Numbered from the stretch's first letter, positions 11,392 to 23,330 are shown. The stretch is 64,000 nucleotides of DNA from Chlamydomonas sphaeroides (GCA_001662425.1 BDDC01000019.1:85944-149943), one strand, 5' to 3'. Notes: generated by a model from the sequence alone, not told the origin. Numbers and translations are program-made.

Positions 11392-12682
11392 GGCAGGCCA
11401 GCGGAGGGCGAGCGCGGCTTGGCAGGGCGTAGGGGTTGCGCGGAGACGGGGAACGGACTGATTGGAGTGCGCGCGTTGCATGGACAGGTAGTCGTGTGGG
11501 AGTAGCGAGGCCGGCGTTGCGGGAGGGGAGAGGGGGACGTGGCGCGGCAGCAGCTGTTCTCAGCAATGGCAGCTCAGGTGGGCATGACCGGAAGATCGAG
11601 GTTTGCAATTGCCGAGGGCGGGCAGACCTTAAGGCCCTTCACGTAGATCCGCCGGTGTAGCCACTGCGCGAGGGAGGTGGGTTGCGTTGGCACTACTGCC
11701 TGTGCGGTTAGTGGCGGATATGGCGTGTGGATTTGAGGCGTAGGCCAATGCGGCTTTGCGCCTGGCTGCGCTCAGGGCGCGTGCACTGTTTCATGGGCGA
11801 CAGCGGGTCGGCCGGGGCGAGGGCTTGTGCGGGAGCTGTTGAATTGTGCATGCACTCTCGTGCTGGGCAGGGCCGTAGGCGAGAATGGTTTGCCGAGAGC
11901 TGAGGAATTCGAATGTACGACCAGTGCGGCCGGCGTGCTTCAGTGTGCCCTTCACACTTACACACGCAACACCATCCGTTGACCCAGCCCAATCATCGAG
12001 ATGGCCCCAGGCGCAGCCGTGGGTGTTTGTACCCAGAGTCGCTACCGCGGCAGCGCATGGCGGCATGCAGCCGCAGCCCTGCTTACCAAGCAATCCCATG
12101 CATCCCTCAATGGTCAACGACCAGTCACATGCCTAGTGCCAGGCAGGCGGCGTCCCACCTCCACCGCAGGCGGCGTCCCAGCCTTCCAGGCAGGCGGCGT
12201 CCCAACCTCCGCCAGCCGCACAGGTCCGCTGCAAGCAACGAGCCAAGCAATGCGACCCACCGCAAGCCATCGGCCCTATGGAAGGAGCAACAGCGTTTTA
12301 CGACCGGCGACATCCTTGCAGGTGGCGCAGCAACTCCGTGTATTGCGTCACCGTGGCATGGGCGCAGTGGGCGCCGACCAGTGCCCGCGTTGCCCATGCT
12401 CCGCGTTCGGCACAACTGCAAGCATTGCGATGCGGTTACGCGTCTTATGCCACACACAAGTCAAGTCAGCGCGTAGTCAAGTCGTGGTACCCAGCAGCTC
12501 TACCCGCCGAGCCATGCCGCGAGTCACCTGCCGTTCCGCACTCTCCACACCGTCACCCTCCCTCACAATGTTTCGGCCTCCTGCCCCATCCCCTTGCCCA
12601 TGCCCGCATCAATTAAGGTCAGCCTCGTCGCGACGCCACTGCTCAGTTCAGTCCGCAGCGCCCTGCCAAGCAGCGCCGCTGC
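11392..12682. other. Convergent spacer between golgin and LSD1-type genes
   Basis: It holds the 3' ends of two converging genes. No exon could be supported. Three imperfect copies of a 23-24-bp unit containing CAGGCGGCGTCCCA begin at 12144, 12167 and 12191. Confidence 0.55.
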
Positions 12683-14276
12683 TCATGCGTCCGCTTTGAC
12701 GCCCACAGCAATGTTCGCCACCTGCAAGCACAGGGCCAACAGCACGGCCATAGGCTCCATTCAACATAGCCCTGCGCATTGGTAACGCTCTCATACCCAA
12801 ATCCTCCACTCTACCGGTGGACGCCCCGGGAGACACAAGGGCCGCATCCAGTGGGCGGTGCCCCGGCATGCCAACTGGCCCCCCGAACAGGGCTCGCATG
12901 GCGGAATGCGCCAGGTGCCTCACTTATTCAAGCCGCGCGCCTTCCACGTCCCAGCCCCAATCGCATGCCCGCCACAGGCCGGCCCCATGACCTTTGGGCC
13001 AGCTGATCAAAGCCCTTTCCGCACGCGGGGCCCAGAGCATCAGCGCCCACCTCGTTCCCCTTGTCGTCGTACGAGGGCGGATTCTCCACCACCACCGTCT
13101 GCGTGGGCTTTGGCCGCTGCTGCTGCGGGGGCGGCTGCGCCGCGGGCGGCGCTGCCGTCGCGGCCGTGACGGGCGTCACGTAATGGCACACCGAGCACTT
13201 GACCGACTGCGCGCCCATAGGGTACATGAGCGTGATGCTGCAGCCGTTGCACACCAAGTGCCCGTACACGGGCACCTGCGGGCGCGAGGGGCAGAGCACG
13301 CGTGGCCGGGGCCGACGGCGCAGGGCTGGTGGAGCGCGGCGGACGACAGATGGGACCGTGTGTGATATGTGGCAGGGAAGGGCAGGGTGTGTTCGCGGCG
13401 CCTAGAGCATGGGAAACCGAGGCGCGAGGTAAGGCGTGAGGGACCCAGCGCAGGCCCTGCTGCGCGCCCCGGACGGGTGTGCTTCGGCGTCCATGTGTGC
13501 GGCACGCCAGACGGGAATGGACTGATTAGCTTCGGGGTTGCTGTGGCAGGTGCTACGTCAGGCTCGCAACGTATGGATGCTGTCCTAAATCGCCGAAGGG
13601 GCAGCTCATGCACGGTGGCGCCGGCAAGCCGCTCCGCAACATGCACATGATAACGCGGTGGCTGCTTGTGTGGCCATCAACAGGCAGGATGTGGTAGCGC
13701 ACCTGTGTGACGGCGTGGCACATTGAGCACTGCACGCTCTGTGCGCCGCGGGGGTATGATAGCAGCACCCGGCAACCGTTGCAGACGATTTGTGAGCTGT
13801 CGGCGCCAGCGGACGCCGGGGCCCCCGTGATGTGGCCGCACCGCGAACACCGGACGTTGGAGGCTCCCTGCAGAGCACAATCGGCATTGGCGTGCTCGAG
13901 CTACACGAGACCAGCTGGCACCGTCGCTGGCGCCGTGACAAAGCCCCCGGCAGGTGGGGCCCCCGTCCCCAGCCGTCCCCCCTTGCACGTAACGAGTTCC
14001 AAGCCCACGTGCAGCGTGCTACGCAATCGACAGCGCGAGGCGCCGCAAGATGTTTCTGTCCCGCTGGGTCCCGGCATGGTGCATCTCGTGCGTCCACGGT
14101 GCGCACCTGAGGATACATCAGCAGCACCTGGCAGCCTCCACACACGAGGTGAGACTGGCTAGCCGAACCAGCCCCGCCGGCACCTGCGTCCAGCGCCGGG
14201 GCCCTCAGTTGGCTGCGGGCGCGACGCGGCCAGCGAAACGCCTGCAGTGCTCACCGAGGTACATTGTAGTGGACAT
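12683..14276 (-). CDS. LSD1-type zinc finger protein, three fingers
   Basis: Five exons (14276-14255, 14183-14107, 13867-13703, 13275-13051, 12721-12683) close in phase to 175 aa, near the length of plant LSD1. Three fingers of the form CxxC..LxYPxGAxxVxCxxC are visible: Cys 22/25/40/43, 62/65/80/83 and 97/100/115/118. After finger 3 comes a Pro/Gln-rich linker, the family's VVVENPPSYDDKG segment, and a 13-codon final exon ending VANIAVGVKADA, which matches the conserved LSD1 tail. Finger 1 is split by an intron between MYPQ and GAS. Known in plants: LSD1 and LOL proteins are nucleocytoplasmic regulators of cell death; Arabidopsis LSD1 binds and restrains the type I metacaspase MC1 through such fingers. 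Here the metacaspase gene is about 6 kb to the left. It diverges from the SUN-domain gene across 350 bp. Partners in this organism are inferred only. Confidence 0.92.
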
Positions 14277-14626
14277 GTTGCCGGTGCCAGAGCCGCGTTA
14301 GGGTGCTCGCGGCTCGGCGTTGTCTGAACTGAAGAAAATTGGGTAACTACTCAGCGCGCTACTGGGACTGTGGTTTGGTTGGCTTGTTAAATTAAGGACA
14401 GTATGAGTGTGAGTGCGTGGGGTGTGGTGGTCGAGCTTGTTTGTTGGACCTGCCCTGCGAAGGGGACCAGGTGGGGCCTTGGTCATCCCGCTTCAGACGA
14501 AGCCCCCAGTGCCACATGAAACAGTGTATACATCAACATCAAGCTCTATGTGCCTGCAATAAGCTTGAAGCCTTGCTGCGCAGTTTATAATATTGTTGTT
14601 TGGGGTCCACGCGCATAGTTACGCGT
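14277..14626. promoter_or_regulatory. Shared divergent promoter region, LSD1-type / SUN genes
   Basis: 350 bp separate the LSD1-type start (14276, leftward) from the SUN-protein start (14627, rightward). It is A/T-richer than its surroundings and holds a TATA-like TTTATAA at 14584-14590, about 40 bp upstream of the rightward start codon; that is close, so the 5' UTR would have to be very short if it is used. Confidence 0.5.
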
Positions 14627-17600
14627 ATGACCCGTGCAACCGCGTTGCTACTCCTTCTAGCGCTTTCGACGTTCATTGTTGCAAGTGCGCAGGGTAGGTG
14701 CTCGAGCAACAGTCGCCGTCGTGTCCCGGACGCACAGTGGCGCAGCGCGCAGTGGACTAAGCGCTGTCCTTTGCTTGGTTTGCAGGAGACGTGGAGGCTG
14801 CCGTGGTTGAGGAGGGGCAGGCAACAAGCTGCGCCGAGGTGTGTCCCCATGCAAGGTGTCCGCGAAGCGATTCTGAAGCCACCCTTAGCCCCTTACCGTA
14901 AGAGAACGAGGCATACTCCAAGCACCGGAGGGCCCCGCCGCTGTGGCCAAAATCGCGCATACACTCTTCTAGTCGCACTACCCTGCGTGTCACGGACGCA
15001 CCCGCACCCGCGCCTCTCCAACCCCTGTAGGCGCCCAACTGCGCGGAGTTCGACGCTATAAGCACAGTCGCGCCTTCAGGTGCCGGCGCCGCTTCAGTAA
15101 CATCAGTTTCCGATACCTCGGACGCTGCTGCCAGCGGGCCGGCAGCAGCCGAGCCGCAACCATGCGCAGCTAGCAGCCCGGGCGCTTCGGACGCCCCGTC
15201 AGCGGCAACACCAGAGGTGCAGACCCAGAAAGATGGGGCAGCACCTCCAGGGGACTCTACCACAGCAACCGCGGCAGGCGCCAGCGCGGACGAGGCAGCC
15301 GGTGCTAGCGCGGACAGCGGTGGCGAGGATGTCGAGCTGGCTGCCCCGCGGCATGGGCGGAAGTTGCTTGCACATGAGCCAAGCACCCAGGAGGCCACGC
15401 CGACGCCAGCTGCTAGCTGCCCGGGGCTAGCTGCGGCTGATGGCCCGGCGCCTGCCGCCGCAAGCGCTGCGCCAGACACACCTGCGGCCGCAGCGGAGGA
15501 TGTGGCCGCCGACGAGCGGCCGTTTGGCGCCGAGGCCGCAACGGACCAGCCGCTTGTGGCGACGCAAGAGAGCACAGAGCCGCAGCGGCCGGTGCAACAG
15601 CAATCTGCAACACCTCCCCCGCCACCGCAGCAGGCGCAGCAGGCGCAGGTGCCGCCCACGCCTGCACCCGCTGCGCCCTCTGACCCGGAGCCGCCGGCGC
15701 AAGCGCCTGTCGAGCCGCCACCCGCAGCTTGCGCGGGGTCCGTGACACCGGAGGTTGTGACTGCGGCAACGCAGCAATCGCCGCAGGCGCAGCCCACGCC
15801 AGCCGCTCAACCACCGCAACAGGCGCCGGCGCCGACGACGCCGGTGGCGCCGACAGAGCAGCGCAAGCGCTCGCTGCACACCGCCATTCCTAAGCCCGAG
15901 GAGTTCGTGCTGTCCATGCCCGCGCCAGAGCTGGCGGTGAGCGTCCTGTCCAGCGACGCCGTGGCGGCGCACCTAGGCGCCGCGGTGCTGTCCGCAGAAG
16001 ACGTGTTCGCCGAGGTTCTGGAGGCACCGGGCGACGGCGAGGAGGTCTTGGCAGCCAATGGCGGCGCGTTGGCTGCCGGCGGCGGCGTGGCAGGTGGCGG
16101 CGCGGCGGACGCGGCCTCGGCCTCCGGGTCCACAGGGTCGGGGTCCACGGCGGCGGGCGCGGGAGTTGGCTTGGACGATGACGATGATGACGGCCGGAAG
16201 ATCAACCTGGCGTCGGCGTCCGACGGCGCTTCGGTGGTGGCCGCTAACAAGGAGGCCAAGAGGCCGGACCGGCTCATCGACGGAGACGATGATTCGTACA
16301 TGAAGAACGCTTGCTCCACGTCCAAGTGGGTCATCGTGGAGCTGTCGCAGGTAAGGCCCGCATGCTGAGCCTGCGACCCGTTGCTACGCTCCCCAATGCC
16401 GGCTTCTGCACCTCCTGCTTCTGCACCTCCTGCTTCTGCACCTCCACCGCAGCTGGGCCGCGTGGACGAGATCCGGCTGACCATGAAGGAGATGTACAGC
16501 AGCCGCGTCAAGGACTTCGTGGTCAAGGGCCGCCAGTCGCACCCCAAGAAGGACGGCCTGCCCGACTACGGCAAGGGCCTGGACGGCGAGGGCTGGCAGC
16601 TGCTCGGCAGCTTCCGAGCCGAGAACCGCAAGGGCAGCCAGACTTTCCGCCTGCCGCGCAAGGCGCGCGTGCGGTACCTGCTGCTGCAGGTACGCTACGG
16701 GGGCGGGGGCGGCGCTGGACATGGGCAGGGAGAAGGGCGCAGCTGCTCTGGGGTCAGGCCTCCAGGGGCTTTGCCCGGCGTGACGTCCCCTGTCGATGCC
16801 TCCGCGTGGTCGCGCTGCAGGTCACGTCCCACTATGGCACGGAGGAGATGTGCGCGCTCAACAGCCTGGAGGTGTTGGGCGTGACCGCGGCCCAGGAGCT
16901 CGAGGCCGCGCTGTCCCGGCCCATCAGCGCTCACACGCCCCCGCCGCAGCCCGCCGCTGCAGCGGCGGCGAGCGCAGCAGGCGCGGCAGCGGTGGTGGGC
17001 TCGGCTCCCCCTCCGTCCGCCGCCGCTGCCGGGCGCCCAACGCATCAGAAGCATGAGGCCGCCGCGGCTCAGGGCGGTGCGCTGCAGGACGCCATCCCGC
17101 TCCCGCCCGTGCAGCAGGGCACTGTTGCGACCGGCGGTAGCGCGGGCGCGAGCGGAGGCGCAGGGCCGCAGGCGGACGGCGCGCCGGGCGCGGCGGCGAT
17201 GGGGGTTCAGCCGGCTGCGCCGCAGCGGGCAGAGCAGGAGGCGCCAGCTGCTGCAGCGGCCGCCAGCGCAGCGGTGCCTCCCGCTCCGCCTGCGCAGCAA
17301 GCAGACCTGGGCGATCCGCTCGGCGCCCCTGTGCCAGCGGCAACATCGGACGCGGCGTGCGCGCCGAGCGCGGCCGCGCCTGAGAGCGTGGCCGGGACGG
17401 CCGTGCCGCCTCCGGCCACGCCAGAGCCCACTCCCACCTCCGCGCCGGCGACGCCGGTCGCGGAGGTGCTTACGCCCGTGCCGCTGGCGACCGATGGCAG
17501 CTGCTCGGCGCCTGCCGGCGGAGCGCCGCAGCCGCAGTGCAAAGCCCCGCCTAGCGAGCCGCGGGACGTGGCTGCGGACACAGGCGACGCAAGTCCGGGC

Positions 17601-20055
17601 ACGGCGGCTCAGCCGCACGCTACGGGGGCTGCTGCTGCCGCTGCTGCTGCTGGACCTTCGGTTGCGGAGGCAGCCGCGCCGGCGGACATAGCGGCGCGAC
17701 ATGCAGCGGAGGCTGCTCCGGAGCTCCCGTCAGGTGCGGGCACGACGCCCGCGCCGCCGCCGCCACCCCGGCCACCGCCGTCCGCTGCGCCTGCTGCCAG
17801 CCCGCAGGGTGCCGGTGCGCCGCAGCCGGCCGCCGAGGAGCCGCGCGCCACTGCGCCGGCGGAGCAACCCTCAACGCCCGAGGCTGGGGCTGGAGCTGCG
17901 GCTGGGGCTGCAGCCACGGTCACCAGCGGCGGCGTAGGCCAAGCGGCCATCAGCGGCGACGAGGCGCAGGCGAGCACCTCCGCTGCCCCTGTGCCAGAGC
18001 ACAAGGACTCGGCAATGCCCGGCTGCGGTGGCACTACAGCTGCTGTGGGCGCTGCGCCAGCAAGCGCAGCGCCAGCGAACCCCACGACCGCGGCACAGGC
18101 GGCCCAGGGCCAGCAGGCGGCAGCCGACGCTGCCGCAGAGGCGCCGCAACCACCCGTTGCGGCGCAGGTGGGGGCAAATGTGGAGAAGCCGCAACCGGAG
18201 GCGGTGCCAGCCACTGCTGCACCCCAGCAGGCACAGGCCGCGGGCGTAACGTACGCACCCAGCCCGGTGCCAACGGGGCCGCCTGCACCCACCATCGGCT
18301 CCGTACTACCCGCCGCGAGCCCCACCAGCGTCGGATCGCCACCTCAACCTTCAGCTGCTGCTACTTCTCCCCCGTCGCCGTTGCCGCCGCCAGCGGCAGC
18401 GCAGACCACCGCACCGCCCGGCGGTAGCGGTGGCCCGGAGCAGAGCGGCGCAGGCCAAGCCAACGACCAAGCGGCCGCCGCAGCCCCCGCGTGCAGCGGG
18501 TCCACACCTGCAGCCGCGTCGCCGCCCCAGCAGCCAGGGCCAGCGGCCAGTCAGCCGCCAGCTCCCCCGCCGAGCGCTGCCGTCACGACGACGTCAGCGG
18601 CAGTCGGATCCGCAGGCCCCGAGTCACCAGGCAACGGTCCAGCCGCGCCGGTGCCGCCTCAGCTCCAGCCGCCGGCGCCGTCCCCCCTGCCTCCGCCGCC
18701 GGATGGCTGGGCCGCAACGGCGCCGCCGACGCCGTCGCAGGGCCCGCCGGCGCCGCTCATCTACCACCAGACGGTGGCGCCCAGCGCGGCGGTGGGTGCG
18801 GCCGCCACCGCGCCGACGGCGGGCGTGCCCGCCCCCACGGCGACGCTTGACAGGTGCGGCCGAAGAGTGCGCTGCCGCGCAGTATGCATCGCCACCTGCC
18901 GCCACTCCCCACAGGTCCCTGGCCCTGGGGTTCTTGGCCACCTGCTGCGTCCCGCCGCGCCCATGGGCGATGCTGCGCCCTCGTCGAGCCCATCCAACAC
19001 CCGCCTGGCCGCTCTCGCCAGCCGATTGCCAACCCGCCCACACGCGCCGCTCCCCTTCCTGCACGCCCCCGCCCTGCAGCCTGCTGTCGGTGCTGGACGG
19101 CGGCTCCGCCAGCAAGCCCCGGCTGGCGGGCAACCTCTTCGATATCATAAAGCAGGTGCTAGCCGCAGCGCACGCCCGCAATACCGCCCGGCCGCACCGC
19201 ACCGTACCTCGCAACACCCGAACCCGCCAAATCGCCGCCCGCCCAGCCCGCGGCCCTCGCTTCGGCCCGCCCTCTGCTTGCGCGAAGTGCCGTGCCCCTG
19301 TGCGCGCCTGCGTGCAGGAGATGATGATGCTCAAGCTCAACCAGACCCGGCTGTGGGCCTACATCCACATGCTAGTGGACGCCATAAACGCGCGGCACGC
19401 CGAGCTGGAGGCGGACGCCGACGCCATGGAGAGCAAGGTGCGGCCGCGGCCTCGTGTGGGGCTGCCATGCAGCTGAGGCTGCAGCCAACGAACGCAGCCC
19501 GAGGAGCTGTGAGGCGCCCACCGCCGCTGGCGTCCGCTCGCGCGTCTTGCTCGCGCGGCGTCGTGCACCTAGACCTGAGTCGTGGTGCCTGGCCCTCCCT
19601 GCCTCACCCGAGCGCAGATGGCGCTGCTGGATGCGTCCCTGGCCGCGGTGCCCAGCCAGGCCGCGTCGCACGCCACCGAGGCCTTGGCGGCGCAGCTGCA
19701 CGCGATGGCGGCGCGGCTGGCAGAGCTTGAGGCACGCGCCGTGCGCTCCGAGTCGCTGACCGTCACCGTCGGCCTGCTGTACGGCAGTGCCGTGATGGGC
19801 GCCGCCGCCGCGACAGCGCTGTCGGGCGGGCGGTGGCGGGCCATGTGGTGGGTAATGGCGGTGCTGAGCGTGGCAAATGGGTGCGTGGGGCTGGCGCTTA
19901 ACGGCCACTTGCTGCGACGGGCGGCGGCGAGTAGCGGCTGGCCCGAGGCCGCCGCGAGTGAGGCGGCGAGGATGCTCGCGCAGGCGGCGCGAGAGGTGCT
20001 GAGCTGGCGGCAGCACGGGAGCTCGGGGATCACAGCCGCCGGGCCGGGGATGTAA
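14627..20055 (+). CDS. Mid-SUN (SLP1/Osteopotentia-type) SUN-domain membrane protein
   Basis: Eight exons (14627-14693, 14786-14838, 15031-16350, 16453-16689, 16821-18853, 19080-19155, 19318-19437, 19618-20055) close in phase to 1447 aa. Residues 1-22 are a signal peptide (MTRATALLLLLALSTFIVAS). A disordered Ala/Pro stretch runs to about 455. The SUN domain covers about 455-590: KNACSTSKWVIVELSQ, then EMYSSRVKDFVVKG, then SHYGTEEMCALNSLEVLGV. A second Ala/Pro/Gln-rich stretch of about 650 residues follows. The C-terminal part has EMMMLKLNQTRLWAYIHMLV, coiled coil, and two hydrophobic segments at about 1349-1371 and 1378-1399. SUN in the middle with C-terminal membrane spans is the mid-SUN arrangement of plant SUN3-5, yeast Slp1 and animal SUCO, which act in the ER and nuclear envelope. 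The start is the first in-frame ATG ahead of the signal peptide. The very long low-complexity insert is unusual for the family. Confidence 0.88.
16403..16447. repeat. 15-bp tandem repeat, three copies, in a SUN-gene intron
   Basis: CTTCTGCACCTCCTG repeats at 16403, 16418 and 16433, forming the pyrimidine-rich stretch just before the acceptor at 16452. Confidence 0.85.
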
Positions 20056-20909
20056 GGATCGTCTTTGAAGGGGGGTGGCGTTGAGAGGCAAGTAGGCTGT
20101 GGGAGTAGGCCTGGAGAGTAGGCCAGGGCCGGAAATGGCGGGCTAGGAATTGCATAGGCTCGCGAGCCGCCCTTCGGCGCGTGACCGGCAGAGTGATACC
20201 GCACGCTGGTCACAGTTTTTGATGCTGTCTGTGCCGAAGCAGGTGCGGCCCACGCGGCGAATGATGCGATGTGGGCAGAGCAAAGTGAAGCTGGGCAGTG
20301 GTTTGGTTCCGTGGTGAGCTGGGTAGGTGTTGAGACCTGGGTTTGTTAGCGGGAATCACTCGGCAAGCCAAACTCGTGTTCCTCGTGGTGGCTGTAGTCC
20401 GCAAGGGCTGCGCTTAGGCGGTTGCTAGTCAATTCCGGCCTTGCGGTGTGTTGTGCCAGGTCCGGGTCATGTCTGGTAGCAAGGGGAAAAAGATGGCGAG
20501 GCTCTGGTTAGCTGGAGATCCCTGCATTTGAGAGGTCGCTGTTCCGTACCATGCTTGAGGCGCGTAGGCAGTGTCGCTGTGTCCGTGTCAGGGGGTCGTG
20601 CATGGGTGACACGGCAGGGCAGGCCAGGGTTTGTGCCATCGCACGCTCTGCAAGACACGGACAGATGGTTTCCTGATTACCTGCGTATTCGCACTTTTCC
20701 CATCATCCACGACCTCCTTTGGAAGCTGCAGCTGAAGTTGTGACATCTCGCAGTCACGGAGCCTGAGTTCCCAGTTTTACCCTTCTTCTCAACCTTTCTT
20801 TGAAGTAACAGAAAGCAGCCCACAACATTGCTTGTGAAAGCGCGACAGCTGCGATCTCCCGCGGGCAGGGCTTGCGGGCTCGTGTGAGCCCTGCACCGCT
20901 GCCGCTGCT
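20056..20909. other. Spacer between SUN and Aven-like genes
   Basis: Both flanking genes read rightward, so this holds the SUN-gene 3' UTR and the Aven-like promoter. I found no exon chain. The stretch is less GC-rich than the genes. Confidence 0.55.
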
Positions 20910-22835
20910 ATGGACTTTAATGAAAAACCGTTTGCGCGACAGAAGTTCCGCAGCAGCAGGGGGCGCGGGAGAGGACGTGGCGGACGCGGTGGGCAGGGCC
21001 CAGTGCAGCGCGGCCCTGCTCGCGAGGCGCCCTCCGGCGACGTCGACAGCAATGCCTTCCGGTGCGCACAGGACGGCGGTCATAAGCAGCAGCGCGAGTG
21101 CTGGGGCGTCCTCCTTGGCTAACCTGACCCCGCCATCGCCCCCTTCCCCCAAGCTACGATGACGAGACCGAGCAGGCCGAGGAGGGCGTCGTGCTGCCCA
21201 AGTCGCAGGGCGCGGACCTGGAGGAGCTGCTGGCGGACACCGACGTGCAGTTCAACCAGGCGTACTACCGCTTCCGCTCGCAGCTGCAGGACCTATCCGA
21301 CGAGGCGCCGCCGCTGGGCGCGACCAAGCCAGAGCAGGCGAGACCTATGTTGACCACGGGCTGGTCCGAGGTCCCCGCTTTGCCAACGCTGCGCTGAAAC
21401 GAGCGGCCGTGCCGTGTGCTGTGGCCGCTCACGCTGGGATAGCCCGTGCTGCAGCGTGCCTCTCAATTGCGCGCCCACAACAACAACCTTGTCGTGCCGC
21501 CTGCTCCCCACCGCAGCTCTTAGCCATTGACCTGCAGCAGCTGGCCGCCAGCCTGTCCGCCCTGCCGCTGCACCAGCTTTTAGGCCTGGAGCCGGAGTAC
21601 CTGGAAGGGATCGACCTGGCAGCGCCGCAGCCGGCGGAGCCCTCAGCCCCGCCCGCAGCAGCAGCAGCACCGGCTGCGCCCATGCCGCACCTTCCGCCAG
21701 CAACCTCTGCAGCCCCTGCCACGGCACTGGCACCACGAGTGGTGCCGGTGTCGCCGGTCCCGCTGACGCCCACTCCCGTGCCCGTGGCGGTTGCCGCGGA
21801 GGCGCCGGTGGTCGCAACCGCGCCCCCAGCGGCGACAGGGCCGGGTGCTGCGGCCAGCGGCGGCAGCTCGGACGGCGGCGCGGATGTTGGCTCGGACGAT
21901 GACCTGGATCTCCTGCTTGGGAGGGCATCCGGCAGGTCAGCAGCCGCGGCAGCTGCGCCGCCAGCAGCAGCCGCGGCGGCTGCGAGGCCCGCTGGCCTGC
22001 CGCCGCAGCTAGCCATGGCGCTGGGCGCTGCGGGGCGTGCGCCGCTGTCGCCTGGGTCGGTGCCAGTGCCGGTGTCGGCCGCAGTGCCGGTCAGCCCTGT
22101 ACCGCCCGGTGCGGCCGTGGCAACCCTAGCTCCGCGACCGGCGGCTGCAGCCCCTACCGTAAGCGCTGCGGGGCTACCCGCCAAGGTCCTGACGCCGGTG
22201 GTTGTCGGCGCGCCGGGCGTCGTGCGGCTGGCGCCGTCGTCGGGCGCCTCAGCGCAGCCGTTGGCGCAGCCCGCGGCTGCGGTGGCCGCGACCTCCGCTG
22301 CGGGCCCCATAAGGATCGCCCCGCGGCAGGTGGGGCTGCCAGCATCTACGCGGGCACCGGCGTTGGGAACCAACCCGGCGTTGCGTGCGGCCCAGGCGCC
22401 GGCGGCAGCCGGCGGCGCCGGCGGCACGACTACCGGCGGAGGTGTGGTGGACGACGAGCTGCGGATGCTGTTGGGGCTGCCGGCAGCCCAGCCGCAGCCG
22501 GCGGTGGGCGGGACTGCGAGGAGCGCCGCGGTGGCGCCGGCGGTGCAGGTGGGCGCGACGGCGGCGTGGGAGCCGGGCGGAGGGGTCCCACGGCGCGGTA
22601 CCCGCGTGGCGTGTGACGTGCAGCCGCGAACGTCAGCGGCGGATCACGGCCAGTGGCGATGCCGTGTTCATCTCGCAACGCCATCCCCGGCCACGTGCCG
22701 CCAATGCCGGTGCCGCCGCAGGGGACAGCCAGGCTCGGGCCCAAGCAGGCGGCGGCGCCGCCGGCGCCAGCGCAGGCCGCCGGGCAGGCGCAGGCGCCCG
22801 CCAAGAGCCTGGATGACTGGCTGGCCGGCTTGTGA
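20910..22835 (+). CDS. AVEN: Aven-like RGG-box protein
   Basis: Four exons (20910-21061, 21154-21337, 21517-22548, 22722-22835) give 493 aa. Blocks match the order seen in animal Aven: an N-terminal Arg-Gly-rich box (RGRGRGRGGRGG, about 18-29); an acidic block with FNQAYYRFRSQLQDL, compare Aven's short SFSQFRF motif; LAIDLQQLAASLSALPLHQLL, compare its helix before the proline-rich part; two acidic DDxLxxLLG motifs (DDDLDLLLG and VDDELRMLLG); and the C-terminal end SLDDWLAGL, compare Aven's acidic DWL end. Between blocks it is Ala/Pro-rich. In animals Aven inhibits apoptosis through Apaf-1 and Bcl-xL and binds RNA G-quadruplexes with its RGG box. Neither Apaf-1 nor Bcl-xL is expected in algae, so the RNA-binding role is the safer guess. 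The second intron would use a GC donor; a weaker GT donor 30-odd bases on is the alternative and also keeps frame. Confidence 0.62.
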
Positions 22836-22987
22836 CGAGGTTGTGGTGCTCGCTGATGTGCGGACCCCCAGCGGACGTCCGGATCCAGGAGGCAGCTGGG
22901 CCGGGTGTGGGGATCTGCAGCCTGGCGTGTGGCGGGTCACAGCCCGTCGCAGCGCCTCTTGCGCGTCTGGCATGGGTGCAGCGTATT

Positions 22988-23330
22988 TTATAGGGCGGTT
23001 GGCTTGCCCCGTTCCGTAGGAAACAGGGCGGAAGCCTTTGCAATCACGTCGAAAGCGCTCCGGAGGGGTTCGCAGCAGGAGGCGGGGTCCTTCTGCCGCT
23101 CCAGCAGCGGCTCCGGCGCCCACTCCGCCAGGCGCGGGTGCAGCAGCAGCACGTCGTGCAGGCGCGAGGCCTCCGGCTGCAGCCCCGCGGCGCCGGGCTC
23201 GGGCTGCGGCCGGCCGGGCACGGCGAAGCGCGGGTCGTAGGCCTTGAGCAGNNNNNNNNNNGGCCGCGCCCGTCTCGCCCGCCTTGTCCGACAGGCGGAT
23301 GAGGTGGTACGTGACCGCTGCTGCCACGCG
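22988..23330 (-). CDS. Unrecognised partial CDS broken by a small assembly gap
   Basis: Reading leftward from about 23330, an open frame gives AAVTYHLIRLSDKAGETGAA, meets ten Ns (23261-23252), then resumes as LLKAYDPRFAVPGRP and runs about 80 residues to a stop at 22988, ending SALFPTERGKPTAL. The frame differs across the gap, so the true gap length is not ten. The acidic/basic balance and absence of stops suggest a real exon, but I know no family for it. It ends tail-to-tail with the Aven-like gene (152 bp apart). I find no upstream exons to the right, where RLK-A soon begins, so the gene may be truncated, rearranged or misassembled. Confidence 0.35.
23252..23261. other. Assembly gap, 10 N
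   Basis: Ten Ns interrupt the partial CDS on the minus strand. The reading frame shift across it shows the length is nominal. Confidence 0.98.

Noticed and set aside
14087..14150. LSD1 finger that seemed frameshifted after MYPQ, suggesting a pseudogene
   Set aside because: The apparent break is a GTGCGC splice donor; joining to the acceptor at 13868 restores GASNVRCSRC and a complete finger.
14757..15797. Long minus-strand open frames opposite the SUN-gene exons, and similar ones opposite golgin and hydrolase exons
   Set aside because: GC-rich codon bias leaves antisense frames open; they have no domains or splice continuity.
16311..19730. A single 1139-codon open frame on the plus strand
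   Set aside because: It reads through several introns; SUN-domain homology and phase show exons at 16453-16689, 16821-18853 and beyond.
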